Source: Adineta ricciae
Lineage: Eukaryota > Rotifera > Eurotatoria > Adinetida > Adinetidae
Reading direction: 5' to 3'
Assembly: GCA_905250025.1 (NCBI GenBank)
Contig: CAJNOJ010000004.1
Coordinates: 1 to 64,000 of the forward strand
Length of the DNA stretch: 64,000 nucleotides
Each line of letters starts with the position of its first letter. Position 1 is the stretch's first letter. The position numbers and the translations under genes were made by a program. Shown here piece after piece: positions 32,755 to 43,807 of the stretch. The notes beneath the pieces were generated by a model that worked only from the letters and a program-made list of their open reading frames with translations, was not told where the DNA came from and searched no databases.

Positions 32755-33681
32755 CTAGAGGTTTTGTTCAGCGAGTTTCACCGAGATTCTGCCTTGTTCG
32801 TCACAATAGAATATATCACATGTTTTGAAATGAACTATTGCTGGTTGGCCGAAAATGATCTGCCATGTGTATTCCAGTGTTCGACCGGTTAATTGATCTG
32901 AATGTTTACTAGCAACGATATAGTCTATGATCTTCGAATAGAATTGCTTCGGATGTTTGAGAATTTCTTCTTTTCGAACGACAAATGTGGCACAGCAATG
33001 TCCTTTCGTTCCACTTCTCGGCGGTGAACCGAGTTCTTGCTGTAACACGGCGGTCCACAATTCGAAATTGACAACGGATTGTAAATTTAGGCTATCTTTT
33101 TGAAAGTACGCAAATGTTGTTGTACCTGTCAATGGCATATAGCCATATTTGTTCCATCGTAAAGCTCGTAAAGCGACAACGATATCTGATGGATCTGTTT
33201 GATGCCATGCTGTTCGATGTGCATGAATAAATGCGATCAACGACGGTAGATTGGAATAATGATCGACAATGTATCGAAGATAAGCAACAGCTTCTCGTCC
33301 TTTATTAACTGAAATAGCATGTCTTATTAAACTATCTGTTGAACGTGTGTAAACAATATGTGGGATTATATCACCGATGTATAGATCTAGCCAGTTTAAA
33401 TCTTCATTGTAATGTGAAATCACAAGTATTTTAGTTAGTTTATCAGACGAATTTCTTGATTGACCAAAGGAGAAGTTGAAACGAGGAGAGGTATGTTGAC
33501 ATTGACGAAATCTATACGAGAGAATCAATAATACTGCCACAACAACAACAGGTATTAAACGACGATAATCAACCGATGACAGATAAGCTAAAAAATGAAT
33601 AAATTCATGTTCGAAGGGTGTCTGTTCAAAGCAAAAGACTTTACTTTGCACACGAGCCAAATACGCAGAGAGTGTTTTCAT
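32755..33681 (-). CDS. DUF3431-like type II membrane protein (308 aa)
   Basis: This is a single exon. An N-terminal cytosolic part is followed by one hydrophobic segment (about residues 43-56, RLIPVVVVAVLLILSY) and a lumenal/extracellular domain. The domain begins ILVISHYNEDLNWLDLY and has YLRYIVDHYSNLPSLIAFIH, then HAHRTAWHQTD, and CCATFVVRKEEI near residue 230, followed by a terminal YTWQIIFG block. This order matches the DUF3431 family, best known from fungi and some algae/protists. It has a glycosyltransferase-like look, and its biochemical role is not established. The absence of introns and the taxonomic pattern of the family suggest gain by horizontal transfer, which a phylogeny would have to confirm. 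Confidence 0.8.
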   Translation of the reverse strand: MKTLSAYLARVQSKVFCFEQTPFEHEFIHFLAYLSSVDYRRLIPVVVVAVLLILSYRFRQCQHTSPRFNFSFGQSRNSSDKLTKILVISHYNEDLNWLDLYIGDIIPHIVYTRSTDSLIRHAISVNKGREAVAYLRYIVDHYSNLPSLIAFIHAHRTAWHQTDPSDIVVALRALRWNKYGYMPLTGTTTFAYFQKDSLNLQSVVNFELWTAVLQQELGSPPRSGTKGHCCATFVVRKEEILKHPKQFYSKIIDYIVASKHSDQLTGRTLEYTWQIIFGQPAIVHFKTCDIFYCDEQGRISVKLAEQNL

Positions 33682-34965
33682 CGGTTAACTTTCAATTGTT
33701 AAAAGCATAGGTAAAAAACGTGCAAAAAGAAAGACGTGTGACTCGCTAAAGTTTCTTCTTATTTTTCTTCTATTTGACATTAAATATGGACAAATATTTA
33801 ATAACTTCAATCTATTATCCAGAACAGATGAGACTTGCTAAAACGCACGATACAGAGTACTAGGTCAATAATCCTTCACATGGTGTTATTTATGCAAAAT
33901 GTTCCTATATTTGATGTTTTTTCCTCTATTCCAATCCTAACAAAGTCGATGGAACGACGAGAAACAACTTCAAGGGTTTTAATAAAACATAAAAGATTAT
34001 TTTATCAGCTTTTCTGCTTCTCCTGTTTGAGTAGTTCAACCAAATATAATTCCGATGCAAACATCCTCTTCATGAGAAAAATTACCATCTACGCTTACGA
34101 TGCATTCAGATTCAAAACAACAGGAATCATGTCTACCAGTCTTGCTTTAGAAAAAAAAGCATCTTTCTTGGTGAAACTGTTTACATAAGCACGGCAAAGC
34201 AGCAAACATGTTTTTCACTTTCTTTTCGAAATGAAAAAGACAAATAATGTATAGTCGAATTGCATTTTTTACTCTGATGATCAGCCATGTCGAATTCAAG
34301 ATTTGCCCATAGGAAAGCAGTTCTCGTTCACGTGATCGAGATTTTCTCTTTCTGCTATGTCATTCTGTTTTCATAAAGTTAAGTATACACGATGGAAATA
34401 CGATTAATATGTTAAGATTATTGCTGGGTAGAGAAGAAAACGACTTGTTATAAATCAATCAATGAATTATATGCATTCATAAAAGATTAAAGGAGCATTA
34501 AATGACACACCGGATTGTTGTCGCTAAATCCTGTGATTGAAATAACTCTTGTCTTCAATTAATCTCTTCATAGAAAAAAAAATCGCCACAGACCTGGAGA
34601 TTTTTAAGAAACGACGGTTTGATTTGATCGATATTCAAGCATGTGCGTGTCTCAGGTTTTGAATGGGTACTCGACAGATAAGATCTTTTGCGTAATCTCC
34701 TTTCAAATTGCTCTCGAAAAAAGTATGGAGTCATTTTATTTTTCTGTTTTGTCATTTATTTTCAACCGATCCGCTTATCATCTTTCGGAATACTTTATCA
34801 ATTTACTTTTCTCTTCAATTGCTGTAAAAGACGACAGCACGTTATAAAAAAAAGACTATATCTTACCATTCTTATCGAATTTTTTAAATAAATATCTATA
34901 TATGAAACTTGCTGCCGTCGTCATTACCCTTTCTTCTGTACCTGTAACGATATCATCGAAAGAAA
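33682..34965. promoter_or_regulatory. divergent intergenic region (DUF3431-like gene / SLC5 gene)
   Basis: These 1.28 kb lie between two outward-reading ATGs. No convincing exon is seen. The frames at 33835-34188 and 34641-34891 carry no motifs. The segment must include both promoters. Confidence 0.4.
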
Positions 34966-37460
34966 ATGGCTCTACCTAAATTGGGCGCGGTCGATTATGT
35001 TCTTCTCGTTTTACTACTTCTATCATCTGCGGTGATCGGTGCTGTCTTTGGATTTGTTAAATCGAAGAAAAGTTCAGCAAAAGAATTTCTTCTAGGTAAG
35101 AACTATATTAGTTTTCATTTCAAGAATATTCATACATGTGTTTTGCTCTTCTAGCCGATGGTGGAATGGGGGTAAGTGCAAACAAACGATGTTGCATGAT
35201 GTTTCTCAACGAATTTTACTTAGGTCATCCCAACAGCGCTTAGTATAATGGTTTCATTCTTGTCAGCTATTACTCTATTAGGAACGCCCAGCGAAGTATA
35301 TCTCTTTGGCACGATGTACTGTTATCAAGGTAAGGTCAATTTTGTTAGTGCGACAATCAGATATAAAACAAAAAGTTACTAATCTTACATTGAGTCATGT
35401 AACGCGAAATTTGACTGATGTAGGATAATCGAGACTAGTTCATGTTTGAAATGGATACATTCAACTGTTTGTACTACTGAATTTTAGCTATCTCATGGAC
35501 GATTGCGTCGACGATAACTGCGCTCGTATTTATGCCAAAATTCCGTGAAATGAATTGTACAAGCGCTTATGAAGTATGTTTCTTCTGGCTATTTCTTGAA
35601 TAGAATACTAGAGAATGTTATTTAGTATCTAGAAAAGCGATTCGATCGAATAGTACGCACGTGTGCATCATTTACCTTTTCATTTTTCATGGTAAAAAAA
35701 ATTCGTCTTCATTCGATCGTTAATTTTCAACTGATTTTTCATATAGTTAATCTACATGGCGATTGTTCTCTATGCTCCTGCGTTAGCTCTAAGTCAAAGT
35801 ATGTTCAATTGAAAAAATGAAGATAAAGCCGAAGGTTGAATTTGTATTTAGCAACTGGCTTGAATATTTGGCTATCTGTTGTATCAATCGGAGTCATTTG
35901 TACCTTCTATTCATCCGTGGTATGTTAACAATATCGAATTTCAAACGCGTTCATCATCTTTTACTAGGGTGGTATGAAAGCAGTTATTTGGACGGATGTT
36001 TTACAAGCACTTGTCATTCTTATCGGTCTTCTTGCCGCGATCATACAAGGTTATAAAGATTTACGGAGAAAAGTCAAATAAAAAGATTAAAATTCATATA
36101 GGCTTGATTGTACTCGGAGGGTTTGGACCAACTTTTTCGAAAGCATATGAAGGTAAACGAATTCAATTCGATAGGTAAAGATGACCAACTGAATTTATAT
36201 TGCTATTTCGAATACTTGTTGCACTTCTAGCATTAGCCCTGATCCTCGAGTCCGTCATACAGTATGGTCATTACTTATCGGCGGTACGATGAATTCATTA
36301 GCAACTTATGGATTCAATCAAACTCAGGTCCAACGTTATATGTGTGTTCGTACAACACGTGGTGCTAAACAAGCCTTATTTATCAATGCAGCCGGTGCTG
36401 CTCTGATTATTTTGTTGTGCAGCTTGATTGGTGTTATTCTTTACGCATACTACGCCGAATGTGATCCATACAAAGCCGGTTATGTCTCAGATATCGATCA
36501 GATCTTTCCATATTTTGTCATGGAAGTTCTTAGTGATAAGCCAGGTTTACCCGGTGTCTTTTTAGCTTGCATCTTTTCCGGTTCTTTGTCCACAATATCC
36601 TCCGGTTTGAATAGTCTTGCCGCTGTGGTTATCGAAGATGTATATAAAGGTTTACTGAATAGGAAAATAAGCGATGAACGTCAAGGCTTCGTGTCCAAAA
36701 TCTTTTCGATTGCGTTAGGAGCTGTGGTGATTTTACTAACCTATGTGGTCAGTTTTCTTGGTTCAATATTGAATGCCGCTTTGTCTTTGTTCGGTGTTCT
36801 ATCTGGTCCGATCATGGGTGTTTTTTTTCTCGGATTCTTTTTTCCACAGGCAAATCGTCGTGGTGGTTTGATCGGATTTCTTACGAGTATCGTTTTTCAA
36901 TTTTGGATCTTCTTGGGCGCGCAAATAACTAAGGGTCAAATGAAAAGCGAAGCTTTGTATTTAAACATAAGCGGTTGTATTCCAGCAGTTAACGAAACAA
37001 TAGTTACATCCACTTCTTTTAAGTAAGTTTTTCTTACTTTCGAATATCCAACATATCGAATATGTCGTTTAGACGAGATCCTTTACTTGACCTGTACTCT
37101 GTGAGTTATATGTGGTATACACCCATTGCCGTACTTACTGTTATAATTGTCGGCGTCATTGTCTCTTATTTGACACATCCACTTAAACCGAATGAAATCG
37201 ATCCGAAGTATCTTATATCGATAGGTGATGTCTGTTGCTGTTGTTTCCCGGAATCTATTCGTCGGTTCTTACGATTTGGTGTCGATTTTGAGAACTACGA
37301 CAATGTTAATGGTAATGTTAATAATGACGATAAAAACGATATTGAAATGACGGTTAAAACCAGAGAGCCTAGCTTCATCAGGTCAAACGCTGTTTCACCA
37401 CTTCCAACACTTTCAAAACGTGTCGATGAAGACGATGATCAATCACCACCACATTTTTAG
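34966..37460 (+). CDS. SLC5-family sodium-coupled monocarboxylate/vitamin transporter (619 aa, 11 exons)
   Basis: Exons: 34966-35095, 35155-35171, 35224-35329, 35488-35573, 35626-35691, 35747-35798, 35852-35919, 35968-36049, 36102-36174, 36231-37022, 37073-37460. The total is 1860 nt and in frame. The protein has about 13 membrane helices. Typical sodium-solute-symporter blocks are GAVDYVLLVLLLL, PTALSIMVSFLSAITLLGTP-SEVYLFG, YLEKRFDR, GGMKAVIWTDVLQA, NQTQVQRYMCVRT, IFSGSLSTISSGLNSLAAV and LSLFGVLSGPIMGVF. The GTPSEVYLFG block and overall length fit the SMCT/SMVT branch (SLC5A8/A12/A6), which imports lactate, pyruvate, short-chain fatty acids or biotin/pantothenate with Na+. The exact substrate cannot be told. 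The C-terminal tail after the last helix has a Cys-rich CCCCF, possibly palmitoylated, and an acidic segment. Exon 2 is only 17 nt. Confidence 0.92.
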
Positions 37461-37593
37461 GACAAAGAATCTTTTCATCAGCACAACTCGCAATAGATAT
37501 TTATATCCTCTCATTAAACAATATATCCATCCATGTGTGTGATTCACTTGTCTTTTGAACACTTTTATACATGCCCATGCGAAAGTTGAAGAT

Positions 37594-37599
37594 AATAAA
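37594..37599 (+). terminator. possible poly(A) signal AATAAA for the SLC5 gene
   Basis: An AATAAA hexamer (followed by a second overlapping AATAAAA) lies about 135 bp after the SLC5 stop and about 200 bp before the IFT20 ATG. Confidence 0.4.
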
Positions 37600-37805
37600 A
37601 ATAAAACTCCGTAACAAATTGAACTTTTTCTGCGTCTCGGAAGAAACTCTTTCGGTTAGAGCGCCATCTATACGAATCTTAATCATATAACAGTTGCTCA
37701 GCAACTATAAGTATTAGGCATTTGCTCATGTCCACACGCACAACGATAAATTCGTAAAAAGAAAGGAAAACGTCAGTGAAGTTGATTAATCGTTAAAAGT
37801 TATCA

Positions 37806-38420
37806 ATGGTTGAAGAAGCACTCTCGAATTTTGGTTTGTTCATCGATAGTGAAAATAAGATCCGTTTGATTGATCCCGAGAAAGTAACGGACTCAGCTGA
37901 ACTACGTGATGAATGCAAAGATTTTGTAGACAGTATGAAATTCTCAGTATTCTTTTTCTCTAAATTTGCTGTTCAGATGTATTGGAGTTCAAGAAGATTG
38001 TCGACACGCTGATCGAAAAAACGGAACAATATTCGAAGCAAGTTGAAAGTGCAAGACTTCGAGTAAGAAGCACCTATATCGAGAAAAGAACTGATTCAAT
38101 TAGCTGATCTTTTTATCTTAGTCTATTGGCGCAAAGAATATGTTAAAATCAGCTACGAAGTATCGCGAATTCGAAAAACAACAGCTACAATCGTTGATCA
38201 AAGAAAAAATGATTGAACTTGATCGGTAGGTAACCATGCGATGTTTGAGAGAAAAATAAATATGATCTTTTCTAGTCTCCGAACAGAATACGAATCTTTA
38301 CAGAAAACTGAACGAGAACAAAACGAAAAAATGGAACAACTTTCATTAAAATCGTATGTTTTCTACATTCATACTTTTTCTCTTATTGAAATTCTTCTAT
38401 CTTTTCATTTTAGATCATAA
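37806..38420 (+). CDS. IFT20: intraflagellar transport protein 20 (133 aa, 5 exons)
   Basis: Exons: 37806-37932, 37977-38062, 38122-38225, 38276-38353, 38414-38420. They sum to 402 nt and all phases fit. The sequence follows IFT20 along its entire length: GLFIDSENKIRLIDPEKV, ELRDECKDFVD, FKKIVDTLIE, SIGAKNMLKS, QQLQSLIKEKMIELDRLRTEYESL and TEREQNE near the end. It is a short coiled-coil protein, and 133 aa is the usual family size. Family knowledge: IFT20 is an IFT-B subunit that also sits at the Golgi via GMAP210 and sorts membrane cargo to the cilium. The last exon carries only the final Ser and the stop. The tectonic gene starts 85 bp after the stop on the same strand, which suggests co-transcription. 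Confidence 0.96.
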
Positions 38421-38489
38421 ATCTATCTACTTATCTTCCGTTTTAAAGCTTCTTTTTTCTTTCTTCAATCTTTGTCTGCGTGGTTATTG

Positions 38490-38505
38490 TACTATAAAAT
38501 TTTAG
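38490..38505 (+). promoter_or_regulatory. candidate trans-splice acceptor directly before the tectonic start codon
   Basis: The sequence ataaaattttag ends at 38505 and the tectonic ATG starts at 38506, so an AG acceptor abuts the start codon. No donor exon is needed if a spliced leader is added. Spliced-leader trans-splicing is established in bdelloid rotifers. The 85-bp spacing from the IFT20 stop fits a processed operon. Confidence 0.5.
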
Positions 38506-40827
38506 ATGATCTCGCCTCTTCATCTATCCATACTTTTCCTGATAACCATTGCACAAACGCAGAGCAATGCTGAACCATCCTCGAATACTGGAAGGTGTTC
38601 ATGCGATCTTAACAGAGGTACGTGTGATGTATCTTGCTGTTGCGATACGGACTGTTCCACGAGTGATTTACAAGCTTTGCATTGTTATACACAACAAGAT
38701 CAAGATGCGCGGTATGTAAAGAGAACACATTCCATTTCTCATTGTTAAATATCATACCTTCTCAAATATAATAATCATTCTGTGTGAAATCGTTTATTTA
38801 GATTAGAATCCATTGTTCATACAACTTGTTTCAAGGATCTGCCCTTATACCAATCGAACTCTCCATATGTTATTCGGAAAGAAAATGGTTTTGTTTGTAT
38901 TGATCAGGAGAAAAGTTTGCTCTTCAATTCTGTTTTGCTTTGGATATCACTGAACAGATTGTCAATCTATGTAGGTATTAATTACACATTCTATCAACAA
39001 CAACTCAAAGACAAGATGGATGCGAATGGTTTTACACGAGCCATCAGCTTGGATAATAGCGTGTCATTATCACCCAAAATACCAACTAGTCTAACTGGAT
39101 ATCAAGTAAGACTTTTAGCAGAGAAGATCCATGAGAAATTGATTACGAAGGATATATGTAATACGTTGATATATATTGTAGGCAGGTACTTCAGTTTTCA
39201 AATACTTTCCAGCAAGCAACGTGTCCAGCACGTTTTCTCTTCCAACCGGAACCTCCACCAATGCACCATGTTCGAGCACTCGCACGATCAGTATGTAGAG
39301 CATGTTGAATGAAAAGGACGGTCTTGATCTGTTTTGATTGATTAGCTTATATGAACGATTTTTCATCAACATGCACTCAACAAGTCACTCAGCAGACGTG
39401 TACAATTGCACTGAATCCTGCTGTCTATCTAACAAGCTTCTCTCTTGTTACGGTAAAAAAATAAATCTGCAAAGCACTTACATCTTTACATTTCGTTGAT
39501 GTTCTTGTAGAATCCAACAACTCTCACGGGTAGACCGTCGCTGATATTTTCCTTCCAAATGTAGATTAGTTTTTGTCTTCATTAGACGCCAGTGTTACAA
39601 CGATAAGTTGTGGTATTTCGCCCGCTGCTTCGCCCGCTGCTTCTACTTGGACGTCGCCGACCTGCACTGGTGCGCTCCAAACTGTAAGTTAAATAACGAA
39701 ACTGAAAATATATAATTTCTTTGACGTTTTAGTTAAACTTGGTCATCTATTACACTAATCCAACTGGTATACAGAGTTGTAATGGTACCTATACTATGGC
39801 TGCTGCAAGTAGTACACTGCAACAAACGTTTACCGTCAAGTTTGTTCGCGTAATAATGACACGAATTGACTAGACTATAGAAAAATTCTTAGGATCTTTT
39901 TTTAATCTTAGAGTGGAAACGCATCATCCCCAGTGTCACGAAGTGGAAATCCAGGTTATATACAGAGAGCTGCTGTCCTAGCTGGTACTGCAAATGGCAA
40001 CACTATTACGTAAGAATTTCTCGAATCTTTTTTCGCACTAAACGAGAGTAGATTGATTTTGTTTATAGAGAATCGGATTTTACTATTCCTCAGTCAAGCG
40101 ATTCTTGTTCAAGTATAGTGCAACGAACGGTCCGTTTTGGTCAAAATACACAATCTACATGTTCACTTCAGTAAGACGTTCATCAGATGACGAAGCAAGG
40201 TTTATCTCCATTCGTTCTCACTAGAATCAATGCTAGTGCAGCAAACTGTCCAAATATCAACGACGTCACAAATGTCCTTATGCCAATCAATGCTACTGCG
40301 CTTCGTATAGCTGCTTCTGGCAGTCCCGATTCATCCACTATCTCCTCGCCTTGGCTATCTGTAACCTATTGCGCATCTGAAACTGGATCGACTTCTGGTG
40401 CTGTATGCCAACAAAATTCCATTCCCACTTGGACTATTGGTCAATGCTATGATCGAGTGGATATTCAAATCGCATATGCTAATATCGGCTCTGTCAGTAA
40501 TCCACAACCAATCATTGGTGCGGTTGTCTTTCATTATCAAAGATCTGTGAGGCATTTTCTTTACTTTTCCATTTTCTAACTTGCCGTGTTTAGACGATCA
40601 CCAATACCACATTACTTTCGAGTTCGTTGCTTTTAACTCGAACTGTTACATTTCAAGATGTATCGAATTGGCCCGTCACACAAGGAGATCATCTGCCTAA
40701 ACCTAATACACGTTTACCAGGTGATTTCTTCTATGCATTTTTTCGTAATCAGGCAACGATCCTAAATCCCTTATCATTATTTGTACCTCTACTGATCAAT
40801 ATGTTGCTAATGTTTGTTCTCATGTAG
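38506..40827 (+). CDS. tectonic-family ciliary transition-zone protein (571 aa, 11 exons)
   Basis: Exons: 38506-38711, 38802-39105, 39182-39290, 39346-39452, 39511-39529, 39586-39683, 39733-39849, 39912-40009, 40069-40170, 40225-40546, 40594-40827. The total is 1716 nt and in frame. A signal peptide (LHLSILFLITIAQTQS) is followed by the cysteine cluster CSCDLNRGTCDVSCCCDTDC, the hallmark of tectonics. Later blocks are AGTSVFKYFP, LNPAVYLTSF, SGNPGYIQ and VRFGQNTQSTC. Near the C-terminus comes LPGDFFYAFF and a final hydrophobic segment that may anchor the protein. Tectonics (TCTN1-3) work with MKS/B9 proteins in the transition zone to control ciliary membrane content. I cannot say which of the three it equals; it may be the ancestral single form. 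It sits directly behind IFT20. Exon 5 has only 19 nt. Confidence 0.93.
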
Positions 40828-40840
40828 TTTCTTCTTTCGA

Positions 40841-40846
40841 AATAAA
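40841..40846 (+). terminator. possible poly(A) signal AATAAA for tectonic
   Basis: An AATAAA hexamer lies 13 bp after the tectonic TAG, which allows a very short 3' UTR. The minus-strand LRR gene ends at 40925, so the two transcripts are close to each other or overlap. Confidence 0.5.
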
Positions 40847-40924
40847 AATGTCCACAATGTGTTTTTTTTCTCTACGGATTGATTTATAATCAATTAAATA
40901 TGCATTTTGAATACTAATAGTGGT

Positions 40925-43290
40925 TCATGAAAAATGTGCTTTTGCATTTGCTGCTTTTGTACGAAGTTTCTTTAGGTAATCGGCATCCGTTTTGATATAA
41001 CATTCACTGATCGAATTCGGCTGAAGGATTCCTACATAAAACGAAAAAAAGAAATCATTCCTGAAATCCGCTCATTGAAAAAAATACTGTAAATCGAACT
41101 CACGCGGCGTCACCTTTCCTGTCCGATACTGGAATTTACCATCTTTTAACTTTATAATATCTTCACATGTATCCAACGCTTCTTGTGTGACGACCGTCTC
41201 CTACAATCGATAATTCCCATCAGTCTTATACTACCAGAACACTCCTACCGAAAAATCCACTTCGCCTAAGATGTTCGATTCGTTTGCTTTCACGCAAAGA
41301 AATATTGCTAGTGCTCCGTCACAATTGATTTGATTATTTCCAATCTAGAACGCAAATCATCTATCGTGTTCTGAAGTTTTAGTCATTACTTTCAAAACTC
41401 GAAGTGAATCATTGACAAGTATTGCTTGAGCAATCGAAAATGCGTTTTGTGTATTCAGTCGGTTCGAACTGATATTCAATTCTTCTAATGCACCATTTTG
41501 ATGAATACAATCAGCTAAGATCTTTCCACCATCAGGACCAAAGCCATTCATCTCCAGATTACACCTTTTCAAACGAACATTCTCCTAATAACACAAAATA
41601 TTGCACAGGAGAACCGAGGAAATTCCTTGTATACTTTAATTCCATTGGCAATGTCGACTGCACTTCGTCCGCGAATATTATTCCAGCTGAGATCGATAAT
41701 TTCCAATGTTTCATTTCCACCTATACTCAATCAATCATACTCATGAAGATCAGTGGTAAAGAATGAGGGAATTTACTGATAAATGTGCCCCAGGCTTTTC
41801 CACACTCTTCACCAAAACAATTGTGACTTAAATTAAGTTCTCGAAGTGTTCTATTATGCTAAAATGAGAGAACATAGACGGAATTCACTTTTCTTGCTTA
41901 ATCAAGTTGTCACTTACATCAAATGCATCTATTAATAGAGTAGCATCCATGTCGTTGAATCTATTTCCTATTTGAACGTGTAAATAGAAAAATAAATTCG
42001 TATGAACGACAATGTTTCCTACCAGATAAATTGATCTTTTTTAAATTTCGATTGATTGTTAGCATCCTACAAATTTCCGCGATACTTTCTCCTCCACCGC
42101 CAAGCCGATTATCCGCAAGGGACTATTCGTATACAAATAATGATATTCTCTCGGTTTCAAAAAGAAAACGGCATTTTCTTGACATACCAGTTCAGTAATG
42201 AAATCATTGGTTACCATCATATCAGAAATGTATTTCGAAGCTTGTTGCTGCAAATAGTTTCCATCTAGGAACAAGCGCTCAATGCAAATGTTTGACTAGA
42301 AAGTCAATAATACGTGTATTTATAAAACTAGCAGAAAGATTTTTACATACACTGAGAGCTTTCGCAATTGCTCGTACATCTTCCGTACTGAATTGATGAT
42401 AACGTAATATCATCTCTCGATCTTGTATGTGTGCCAGAAAATATGAGCACGGGATGATTTTTGCTTGCAAACATGCATCACGATACTGAGTTCGACCGGT
42501 CAGATCACGACTGGATGAAATAACGCTTTCTATTCGAAACAGAGCGAAGGTTTCATCGGAATTCTTTAGGATGATATAACTCACCAGATTCAATGTCAGT
42601 ATCATAACCATCTTGCGATGGTGAGTGTGGCTTGTCACTGGCCGTCGGTGATGAAACATCATTTGCGAAACTTGGATCATCATCAAAAACTTCGTCGTCA
42701 TCGATTGTGATCGGTTGCTTTGACGGTGGTTCTTGTTCTGTTAACTTTAGCACTGGTGGGATCTGGACAACGTGTTCGAACGGTAGTTTCTTTTGAATTT
42801 CTTTATAGATTGTCTCATAGATTTTATCTTCGCGAATTTCTGTGAGAAACGTTGTTGGTAAGCGTGATATACTCGACAGATTTAGAATATCTTCAATATT
42901 CGTTTCTACGTTGCGAAAAAGAAACAAATGGAGTATAAAGATGACAAAGAATACTTCTATTTACCATCGACTTCGGTAATGATCTTCAATGATTGATGAG
43001 ATTTAAGTTCATTCGAGTCAGTTTCCAGTGTTGATGATGAACAACTATTTGTTCTTGTGTCATACGATTGTATTCCAGTGGTTCGAGCGTCTCGTTTCAA
43101 AATCGATGGCGTTGTCTTCGATGTCTCTGCTGTTAAAGTATTTACTCGACCGAGCAATCGAACTTTGTCTGTATGTGCTCGCTAAGCATTACACAGCTAA
43201 TATTAACACAAAGAGCAAATGAAAAATCCGAGTACCTGTTGACTTCGTGTTGGCATTGACTTCTTCTTCGCTTTTTTTTAATAACTTTAC
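40925..43290 (-). CDS. LRRC74-like leucine-rich-repeat protein (5' end unresolved)
   Basis: This is a multi-exon minus-strand gene whose first visible exon starts after an acceptor at 43291-43292. The start-codon exon was not identified. In order it has a charged Lys/Glu segment (KLLKKSEEEVNANTKST), a Ser/Thr-rich linker, LPFEHVVQIPPVLKL, an acidic DDDEVFDDD region, and DGYDTDIES. RNI-type leucine-rich repeats follow: LFLDGNYLQQQ, LADNRLGGGGE, NLSGNRFNDMDA, LNLSHNCFGEE, DLSWNNIRGRS, CNLEMNGFGPDGG and LNISSNRLNTQNA. It ends in a short tail with AKAHFS. The spacing of about 28 residues is typical of ribonuclease-inhibitor-like LRRs, and the N-terminal DTDIE part resembles LRRC74A/B. The family has no firm function; many members are in ciliated tissues. 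Short introns lie between repeats. Confidence 0.72.
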
Positions 43291-43416
43291 CTGCAAAATG
43301 GGTAGTAATGTATACTGTTTACACAACTTTGACGACTACCGTCAATAGGCACGATCGTGTTGTTATGAATGAAATGTATTCACACGCACATACGATTGAA
43401 AATTATTGCCATTTTT

Positions 43417-43440
43417 CTTCTTCTTCTTCTTCTTCTTCTT
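43417..43440 (+). repeat. (CTT)n microsatellite
   Basis: About eight CTT/TTC units lie in the gap between the TRP-like and LRR genes. The (TA)n run at about 43736-43752 is another simple repeat in this gap. Confidence 0.9.
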
Positions 43441-43807
43441 GGCGACATCTTATTTCTTTCTGTTCCGGATGCATGTTGAAGAATGTAGAGCGATGCGATA
43501 TAATGTAAATAGCTTCGTTTTATGGAAAGAATCACTTCGGCAAGAACTTTCCACAAATTTAACTATTTACTCGATTGTTTTTCTAAATAGAAGATCTTAG
43601 TTACGTCTGTTTTCGAGCAAAGGGTTGTGCTGACTTGTAAACAGTATTTTGATCCTGTTAACTTTTCGTATATCCCAATCAAATGAAAACGTCAATGGTT
43701 CTCTTTATTTTTATCTCATACACACATATTGATCTGTATATATATATATATATTCTTGTAAAAGAAATGAGAAATCAAGCTCTATTACATACAAAACAAA
43801 ACAAAAT

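Noticed and set aside
40171..40186. Apparent in-frame TAA in tectonic (CAG TAA) suggesting a pseudogene
   Set aside because: A 54-bp GT-AG intron (40171-40224) removes it and joins CA|A ATC AAT in frame, leading to a conserved C-terminal part.
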